This document shows, in pieces, positions 6,538-11,096 of a stretch of DNA of 11,096 nt. Numbering within the stretch: position 1 is the stretch's first letter; each line of letters begins with the position of its first letter. The translations under genes and the position numbers were made by a program. Under the pieces are notes generated by a model. The model was not told the origin of the DNA. It worked only from the letters and a program-made list of their open reading frames with translations, and searched no databases. Source of the DNA: Candidatus Zixiibacteriota bacterium (lineage in GTDB: Bacteria > Zixibacteria > MSB-5A5 > GN15 > FEB-12); NCBI GenBank assembly GCA_018816665.1, contig JAHIVM010000095.1, forward strand, positions 1 through 11,096. The letters run 5' to 3'.

Positions 6538-8136
6538 CTATTTGCGCCATACCGACGGGCGGAAAACGATCAAAACCGTGAATATCTCAAGACGTCCCAG
6601 CAGCATTGACAGCACCAATATCCACTTGCCGGGTATGGGAATCCAGGAGTAATTCTCGACCGCGCCGATGCCGCCGAGACCGGGACCGATATTACCTATG
6701 GTCGCAATAGAACAGGTGACCGCCGTGGTGACATCGGGTACAAACAGCGTCATCAACAACGCCGTGACTATAAACAGGACGGTAAACAGGACAAAAAACG
6801 CCACCACGTTCACCTGCTGTTCGTCGTCAATAACCTCTCCCCCCAGCTTGACCGGCGCGACCAGCCGGGGCTGCGTCATTTTGCGCAAATGGGTCCACGC
6901 GACCTTCCAGACAACCATGATTCGGATCATCTTGATGCCGCCCCCGGTGGAGCCGGCACACCCTCCAAAAAACATCAGCAGCACCAGCATGACCCTCAGG
7001 AAATCGGGCCAGAGGTCGAAGTCGGCGGTCGCAAAACCGGTAGTGGTCACGATGGACAGCGCCTGGAAGACCGATGTTTTGAAAGCGCCGTAGACATTAC
7101 CCACCAGCGCCGACTGGGTTTCGTAGTGTCCGACAAAGTCTTCGGCCGACATGGGAGCCACCCGATAGGAGTTCGCCGCCTGATCGATTGGAGCCAGTCC
7201 ACTCGACAGAAGAACGATCATACAGACAATCACGGCCGTCAGAAGGACACCGTTGTAAAAGCGAAACTCCGAATTGTCCAACATCGAGCGAAAGTCCCCG
7301 CGTAGAGCCCGGAAGTGCAGCAGAAAATTCACCCCGGCCAGGTACATAAAAAGCGAAATAACCCACTCCACGTAGTCCGATTGGAACCCGGCCACCGAGC
7401 CATTGTCAGTGGAGAAACCACCGGTCGCCATGGTGGCAAAGGCATGGTTGACCGCCTCAAACAGGTTCATGGGACCCAGCCACAGCAGCAACGTTTCGGC
7501 CGCGGTGAACAGGACATACACCCCCCACAGCACCGATACGGTCTGGGCCAGGCGGGGACGGAAACGGTCTTTCGACGGTCCCGGGACCTCGCCGCGAAAC
7601 ATCTGGTAGGCCGATACACCCATGCCCGGGAAAATGACAATCGCCAGCGTGATAATCCCCATGCCGCCCAGCCAATGAGATAGTGAGCGCAACAGCAGCA
7701 GCGAACGCGGCAGCGCCTCAATATCGGTCAGGATAGTTGCCCCGGTCGTCGTGTAACCGGACATGATCTCGAAATAGGCATCGGTGAAGGCGAGCAACCC
7801 GTTGCCCAGAGCAATGTCGGACTGATGCCAGAAATAGAAAAACAGCGGGAGACAGGTCCAGAACGTCAGGCCCACCCAGCCGAGCGCCACGATCGCAAAC
7901 CCTTCTTTGACCCCCTGCAGTTGCCGCCCCACCTTGAAGGTTTTCACCAGGAAGGTCCCGATCACCGCCGAGAGAACCACCGAGACAACAAAGCCAAGCA
8001 CCTCGGGACGGGAGAGTATTTCCGCCCGGCTCAGATGGCGATAGTCCCAGACAGCCAGAGCCAGCGGCGCCAGCATGATGCCGCCAAGCACCTGGAGCAA
8101 CTTCCCGATTGCATATGCAATTGCGCTCTTGTGCAT
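6538..8136 (-). CDS. trkH: Trk potassium-uptake membrane subunit
   Basis: A 532-residue membrane protein of the TrkH/KtrB family, the K+-conducting pore of the Trk system. All four pore loops can be seen with the selectivity-filter glycine kept: YTTTGA (G132), TMATGGF (G239), TTTGF (G367) and ATIGNIG (G481). The segment GGCAGSTGGGIK (391-402) corresponds to the gating-loop region of the third repeat. A segment of about 35 residues (about 312-346) between the second and third pore repeats is probably an external loop. The N-terminus starts in a short helix, MHKSAIAYAIGKLL. The ATG begins two bases after the trkA stop, and GGGGAT inside the end of trkA may serve as the ribosome site, so the two subunits are translationally coupled. 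With a full-length TrkA next door, Trk rather than Ktr is the better name. Confidence 0.95.
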   Translation of the reverse strand: MHKSAIAYAIGKLLQVLGGIMLAPLALAVWDYRHLSRAEILSRPEVLGFVVSVVLSAVIGTFLVKTFKVGRQLQGVKEGFAIVALGWVGLTFWTCLPLFFYFWHQSDIALGNGLLAFTDAYFEIMSGYTTTGATILTDIEALPRSLLLLRSLSHWLGGMGIITLAIVIFPGMGVSAYQMFRGEVPGPSKDRFRPRLAQTVSVLWGVYVLFTAAETLLLWLGPMNLFEAVNHAFATMATGGFSTDNGSVAGFQSDYVEWVISLFMYLAGVNFLLHFRALRGDFRSMLDNSEFRFYNGVLLTAVIVCMIVLLSSGLAPIDQAANSYRVAPMSAEDFVGHYETQSALVGNVYGAFKTSVFQALSIVTTTGFATADFDLWPDFLRVMLVLLMFFGGCAGSTGGGIKMIRIMVVWKVAWTHLRKMTQPRLVAPVKLGGEVIDDEQQVNVVAFFVLFTVLFIVTALLMTLFVPDVTTAVTCSIATIGNIGPGLGGIGAVENYSWIPIPGKWILVLSMLLGRLEIFTVLIVFRPSVWRK

Positions 8137-8138
8137 AC

Positions 8139-9497
8139 CTATCCCCGGACTTTGAACAGACGGGCCACGTTGGGAAGGTTTTTATGGTGCGTGATTACAA
8201 TGAGGTGGTCATCGGCCAGTACTTCCGTCTCGCCGTCGGGAATCACCATGCCGCTCTGGCGGACAATCACGCCGATAATCGATCCCTTTTTGAGCTTTTT
8301 GGCGACCTGCTTGATCTTCAGGCCGGCGATTTCGCTGCCCGCATCAACCGTGAACCGGACAGCCTCGATGTCAACATTTGAGAACTGCACAACCGCACCG
8401 ATATGACCCCGGGCGATAACTTCAAGAATCTCGCGGGCGGCGGTCAGGCGGGGATTGATGACGTGATCGATCCCGATCGACTTGAACAGGCTGTCGTGCC
8501 GGGTGGCCGAGGAGGTGGCAATGACCTCATGGGCACCCTCAGCCTTCGCCAGCAGGGCCGACATGATGTTGTAGTCGGCCTCGTTAGACACCGCGACAAA
8601 AAACGAGGCCGACTCAATATTGAGATCGCGAAGCACCTCGACATCCGTACAATCGCCGTGGATGACATCGATACCGTCGAACATCGCGGCAATCCGCTCC
8701 GCCTGCTCCCGGTCTGGATCGACAATGATTTCCTTGTTGTTACTCCCCTGGAACGCCCGCGATATCTCCATCAGGGCGTAGGAATCCCCTGTGACGATAA
8801 TCTTCCGGGACTTCTTTTTCTCCTGCCCGACCAGCTTCATGAAGCGATCCAACGAGGTCCTCGGAAACAGTGAATAGACTATATCGCCGCCCTCAATACG
8901 GGTGTTGCCGTCGGGAATCATCCCGACCCCGTTGCGCACGATGGCGGCAAACAGAACGACATCGGGGGCTATCTCGACCCGGATCTCGCGGGGTGTTTTG
9001 CCGGCCATTTCCATGTTGTCACGTATTTTGTAAGCCCGCAGCAGCACGGAACCATCCTCAAAATTGGCCGACTGCAACGCATGAGGAGTCTCGATATACT
9101 GCAGAATATGATCCACCATGACCTTTTCGGGATGGATCACGTCGGTCACGCCGATACCGGCCAGATCAAACATCGGGTTGTTCCAGCGGTACTCGCGGTC
9201 GCGCAGACGGGCAATACGCTGCCGCACCTGGTGCTGCTGCGCAATATTGCACACCACCATGTTGATTTCGTCTTCGGGGGTGACGGCTATGACCAGCTCG
9301 GCCCCATCGATTCCCGCTTCCTGAAGCAGGCGCGGTGATGAACCGTTGCCGGTGATCACCTGGATATCGTGCTTACCCGACAGGGTCCGGCACAGTTCGG
9401 CGTCGGCTTCGATCAGCGCCAGCGTGTGGCCGTCGCGTAACAGATGTTCCGCCAGCGATGAACCTACCACCCCGCCGCCAACTATGACAATACGCAT
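8139..9497 (-). CDS. trkA: Trk system NAD-binding regulatory subunit
   Basis: A 452-residue cytoplasmic protein with the duplicated RCK_N-RCK_C-RCK_N-RCK_C layout of TrkA (E. coli TrkA is of similar length). The first nucleotide site is intact: VGGGVVG (6-12) and the acidic E30 closing the second strand, which favours NAD(H). RCK_C 1 covers roughly 140-222. The second nucleotide fold starts at IIVTGD (233-238); its glycine motif is degenerate (TGDSYAL), with D260 in IIVDPD, as expected for the second repeat. RCK_C 2 covers roughly 370-450. TrkA assembles as a ring under TrkH and gates it in response to nucleotides. AGGATGG lies about eleven bases before the ATG. The gene comes first, followed after two bases by trkH. 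The 200 bp upstream hold at best a weak promoter (TTATAT near 9570). Confidence 0.95.
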   Translation of the reverse strand: MRIVIVGGGVVGSSLAEHLLRDGHTLALIEADAELCRTLSGKHDIQVITGNGSSPRLLQEAGIDGAELVIAVTPEDEINMVVCNIAQQHQVRQRIARLRDREYRWNNPMFDLAGIGVTDVIHPEKVMVDHILQYIETPHALQSANFEDGSVLLRAYKIRDNMEMAGKTPREIRVEIAPDVVLFAAIVRNGVGMIPDGNTRIEGGDIVYSLFPRTSLDRFMKLVGQEKKKSRKIIVTGDSYALMEISRAFQGSNNKEIIVDPDREQAERIAAMFDGIDVIHGDCTDVEVLRDLNIESASFFVAVSNEADYNIMSALLAKAEGAHEVIATSSATRHDSLFKSIGIDHVINPRLTAAREILEVIARGHIGAVVQFSNVDIEAVRFTVDAGSEIAGLKIKQVAKKLKKGSIIGVIVRQSGMVIPDGETEVLADDHLIVITHHKNLPNVARLFKVRG

Positions 9498-9698
9498 CTC
9501 TCTATATCCATCCTGTTGTGTTCATCCGTCTTCGCTTTCCCGGTCATTTCCGGTCACTCGCTGGTTCATATAATTCCATCCGCACCCCCAACGCAAACTT
9601 AAATTCGAAACTACATACCGATGGGTCATCAGATATGGGGTTGTGCGGGAGTCTGAATGACAGCGACAGGGTATTGACCGGCAACCGGTTAGAGCAAT

Positions 9699-10148
9699 CT
9701 ATTGCGGTTCGTTCATCTCAGCGCCGTGAGTACTCATGAACTGACGGTGTTCCTCAAGTACCTGCTGCCGCTCTTTTTGCATACGGTTGTGATCGCGACG
9801 GATCTGATCGTAGTGGCGGGCCATTGTCTCTATTGCCCGAATGAGATCATCCTCGCTGAGAAGCTTGCCACGATTCAATTTGCGGAGGATTTCCTCGCAG
9901 TCCTGGACAATCCGATGGTGATGTCGGGTGCGTTTCTGGTGGTCATCGAAAATAGCCTCGTGCTCCCGCCTGAGGGAATGGCACTCACCGCAATGGTCGT
10001 GGCGCCACTTCTCACGATTGTGAATGGCCTCGAGATCCCGGCATTCCGGTTCCGAGTGCCGGTTCCACAGGCGGAACTTTCGTTCCTCCATAAGAACGGC
10101 ATCCACGAACCAGCGCAGCCGCTGCTGCGGTGAACCCTCGGGTTTCAT
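9699..10148 (-). CDS. Unrecognised His-rich, charged coiled-coil protein with CGECH motif
   Basis: A 149-residue protein that I do not recognise. It is very rich in Arg, Glu, His, Asp and Gln and appears helical almost throughout, with no signal peptide and no membrane segment. A 14-residue periodicity is visible: IFDDH (66-70) and IVQDC (80-84), then IRRDH (116-120) and VLEEH (130-134). This is two heptads per unit and fits a coiled coil. Cysteines are C36, C53, C56 and C84. CGECH (53-57) is formally a heme-c motif, but without an export signal a metal site made of Cys and the many His is more plausible. The ATG at 10146-10148 has only a weak GGAATGGG upstream; a plausible promoter lies 50 bases further. 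It precedes trkA by 201 bp in the same direction. The regular repeat and amino-acid make-up support a real gene; the role is unknown. Confidence 0.65.
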   Translation of the reverse strand: MKPEGSPQQRLRWFVDAVLMEERKFRLWNRHSEPECRDLEAIHNREKWRHDHCGECHSLRREHEAIFDDHQKRTRHHHRIVQDCEEILRKLNRGKLLSEDDLIRAIETMARHYDQIRRDHNRMQKERQQVLEEHRQFMSTHGAEMNEPQ

Positions 10149-10197
10149 AGCCCATTCCAGTTATTTGTGCGAAAATCCAGCCCACGATCTATGCTTT

Positions 10198-10225
10198 AGT
10201 ATAAGGGCTGATTGCGGTTATGCAA
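10198..10225 (-). promoter_or_regulatory. Plausible promoter of the coiled-coil protein gene
   Basis: On the minus strand TTGCAT (10220-10225) and TATACT (10198-10203, five of six matches) are 16 bases apart. Transcription would start near 10190, about 45 bases before the ATG. Confidence 0.5.
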
Positions 10226-10286
10226 GGGGAAATGAAGACACGACAGTCCGTGACCGGAGGAAGGTACGCGATCACTTGCAGGGTGG

Positions 10287-10324
10287 CCCGGCCGGCTTGA
10301 CGGCGGGATTGATTCACTTCCCCC
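10287..10324. repeat. REP-like element, copy A
   Basis: A 7-bp stem with one bulged G (10291), pairing CCCG plus CCG with CGG plus CGGG, closes the loop GCTTGA. A tail ATTGATTCACTTCCCCC follows. Loop and tail match copy B at 10600-10634, and one stem pair is changed on both sides (G-C here, A-T in copy B), as expected when the hairpin is conserved. Confidence 0.65.
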
Positions 10325-10328
10325 GTAG

Positions 10329-10419
10329 CGCAGGTCTCCGCAATAAGCATTGGACCCATTGACAACAGCATCGGCAGTGATCCCCATGCGTAAGTCAACT
10401 GCCGGCTCAGAGACCTGCG
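10329..10419. repeat. Nested inverted repeat, possible folded RNA or element end
   Basis: CGCAGGTCTC (10329-10338) and its exact complement GAGACCTGCG (10410-10419) form a 10-bp outer stem, 71 bases apart. Inside, CGGCAGT (10372-10378) and ACTGCCG (10398-10404) form a 7-bp hairpin with a 19-base loop. The fold works on either strand. I match it to no known RNA family. Confidence 0.45.
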
Positions 10420-10599
10420 ACTGACCGAACGCCGATCTCTGCCGGTTCCGCAGCCAGTTTCCAGTCCTCTCCGAGTCGCTTCCCTGTATGCATGGATACA
10501 ACTGCGTGCGGAGATCGTCGCTACGCCACTCGATTGGCCATCCTCAGCAAGACATCAGAATGACACCCTGAATCTGACAGAAGCGTACATCCCCCATGA

Positions 10600-10634
10600 C
10601 CCGCCAGCTTGATGGCGGGATTGGTTCATCCCCC
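10600..10634. repeat. REP-like element, copy B
   Basis: CCCGCCA and TGGCGGG pair over the loop GCTTGA, followed by ATTGGTTCATCCCCC. It matches copy A about 310 bases to the left. The C run of the tail is also the left arm of the next palindrome. Confidence 0.65.
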
Positions 10635-10653
10635 TCAAACAAGTTTGAGGGGG
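10630..10653. repeat. Perfect palindrome, 11-bp arms
   Basis: CCCCCTCAAAC and GTTTGAGGGGG are separated by AA. GCCACCCGG follows the right arm, similar to the GCACCCCG after the palindrome at 10753-10772. It overlaps the end of REP-like copy B, suggesting that the two form one composite element. Confidence 0.75.
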
Positions 10654-10711
10654 CCACCCGGACACAGACCTCACGGATCGGCCGACCCGTCACATCGGCG
10701 GAAGCAGGAAT

Positions 10712-10731
10712 AACAGCGCCGGGGCGCTGTT
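10712..10731. repeat. Perfect palindrome, 9-bp arms
   Basis: AACAGCGCC and GGCGCTGTT are separated by GG. There is no T run on either side, so it is not a simple terminator. Confidence 0.65.
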
Positions 10732-10752
10732 GAATTGGAGAACCGTGAACAT

Positions 10753-10772
10753 CCCACGACTGAAGTCGTGGG
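10753..10772. repeat. Perfect palindrome, 9-bp arms
   Basis: CCCACGACT and AGTCGTGGG are separated by GA; GCACCCCG follows the right arm. Similar CCACGACT-type hairpins recur between genes in many environmental bacterial genomes, which favours a dispersed repeat over a local regulatory site. Confidence 0.7.
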
Positions 10773-10804
10773 GCACCCCGCACCCCATCACAACAACACC
10801 CACA

Positions 10805-10831
10805 GAAAAGCCCCCGCCTTGCGGCAGGGGC
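10805..10831 (-). terminator. Intrinsic terminator of the secreted-protein gene
   Basis: GCCCCTGCC and GGCGGGGGC form a 9-bp stem with one G-T pair over a GCAA tetraloop, followed on the minus strand by TTTT. It lies 24 bases past the stop codon of the partial gene at the right edge. Confidence 0.85.
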
Positions 10832-10855
10832 TAGTCTTGAGGGCTGAAGATGACC

Positions 10856-11096
10856 TTACTTAAGCAGGATCATCTTCTTGGTGGCGCTGTACCCTCCAGC
10901 CGTTAGACGGTAGAAGTACACCCCGGAGGCGTACTTTCCGGCATCCCACGAGACTTTGTAATAACCCGGCTCATCCTCGCCCGACCAGCGATCGACAGTC
11001 TGACCGAGTATGTTATATACGGTCAACCGCCACTCACTTGCCTGCGGCAGGGCGAATTCGATGGTTGTCGCCGGGTTAAACGGGTTCGGGTAGTTC
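10856..11096 (-). CDS. C-terminal end of a secreted protein with FlgD-like/T9SS-type sorting domain
   Basis: Only the last 80 codons lie in the window; the start is beyond the right edge. The fragment begins NYPNPFNPATTIEFALP, continues with LTVYNILGQTVDRWSG, GYYKVSWDAGKYASGVYFYRL, and ends KKMILLK. This is the classic small beta-sandwich tail found on large secreted or surface proteins of Bacteroidetes and other FCB-group and candidate-phylum bacteria, annotated as FlgD-like Ig domain or type IX secretion C-terminal sorting domain. In Bacteroidetes it directs export through the type IX system and is often cut off afterwards. Whether this organism has such a system cannot be seen here. The enzyme or adhesin carried upstream is unknown. 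A strong terminator follows the stop, so this gene does not feed into the next one. Confidence 0.9.
   Translation of the reverse strand, partial: NYPNPFNPATTIEFALPQASEWRLTVYNILGQTVDRWSGEDEPGYYKVSWDAGKYASGVYFYRLTAGGYSATKKMILLK

Larger units (their letters stand above)
10226..10804. other. Gene-free intergenic region with palindromes and REP-like copies
   Basis: About 580 bases without a supported gene. Short open frames exist on the minus strand, but they run through palindromes, lack ribosome sites and have unlikely compositions. The content is structural: two diverged copies of a hairpin element, three more perfect palindromes and one nested inverted repeat, each listed separately. No transposase gene is seen in the window. 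Confidence 0.75.

Noticed and set aside
9676..9692. Small ACCGG-CAA-CCGGT hairpin after the coiled-coil gene as a terminator
   Set aside because: Only five base pairs and no T run on the transcribed strand.
9978..9992. CGECH read as a cytochrome c heme-binding motif
   Set aside because: The protein has no signal peptide for export to where heme c is attached, and the motif sits within a charged helical region. A metal site or chance is more likely.
9702..10133. A 143-codon plus-strand frame with hydrophobic stretches
   Set aside because: It is antisense to the charged coiled-coil gene, and antisense of Glu/Lys/His-rich coding tends to read as Leu/Phe/Val. The minus frame has regular repeats and a promoter, the plus frame has neither.
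10196..10501. Minus-strand frame containing ITADAVVNGS and YGG, faintly like a dockerin repeat
   Set aside because: The resemblance is short and lacks the calcium-binding Asp pattern; the frame also runs through the REP-like hairpin and has no ribosome site. A decayed fragment cannot be excluded but is not supported.
10544..10783. A 79-codon minus-strand frame
   Set aside because: It is composed largely of the palindromes and REP-like copy B, with no homology I recognise and no start signals.

Overview
The window reads as a stretch of bacterial chromosome in which every gene I accept lies on the minus strand, so transcription runs from high to low coordinates. It is moderately GC-rich by eye. 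Three things point to a deep-branching member of the FCB superphylum or a related candidate phylum (Zixibacteria-like lineages come to mind): a C-terminal secretion/sorting tail of the NYPNPFNPATT type at the right edge, a lysine/alanine histone-H1-like tail fused to a SWIB domain, and a DUF1015-serA-serC cluster. This placement is inference; no marker gene such as 16S rRNA is present.

Layout in transcription order, right to left. The C-terminal 80 residues of a large secreted protein (10856-11096) end at a strong intrinsic terminator with a GCAA tetraloop (10805-10831). A gene-free stretch of about 600 bp follows. It holds several perfect palindromes, two diverged copies of a REP-like element and a separate nested inverted repeat. 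Next comes a small, unrecognised, His- and charge-rich coiled-coil protein (9699-10148) with its own plausible promoter. Then trkA (8139-9497) and trkH (6538-8136), which are translationally adjacent, encode a complete Trk potassium-uptake system. A membrane-anchored metallophosphoesterase (5231-6439) may be read through from trkH. A histone-like SWIB protein (4422-5015) and a stand-alone PilZ protein (3748-4122) are probably separate units; the SWIB gene has its own terminator. A good sigma70-type promoter (3627-3654) then drives DUF1015 protein - serA - serC (3574 down to 304). This operon gives the first two enzymes of serine synthesis plus one uncharacterised protein. A long hairpin ends it. 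The 5' end of a pyridoxamine-phosphate-oxidase-like flavoprotein gene is cut by the left edge (1-159).

Most of the window is housekeeping: serine synthesis, K+ uptake and chromatin. The points worth a second look are these: (1) the DUF1015 protein, whose IADGHHR motif and operon position make it a candidate for a missing phosphoserine step; (2) the H1-tail/SWIB fusion; (3) the metallophosphoesterase with a twin-arginine motif placed after three membrane helices, which suggests dual Sec/Tat insertion; (4) the 14-residue repeat in the small coiled-coil protein; (5) the palindrome-rich intergenic region near 10.3-10.8 kb.
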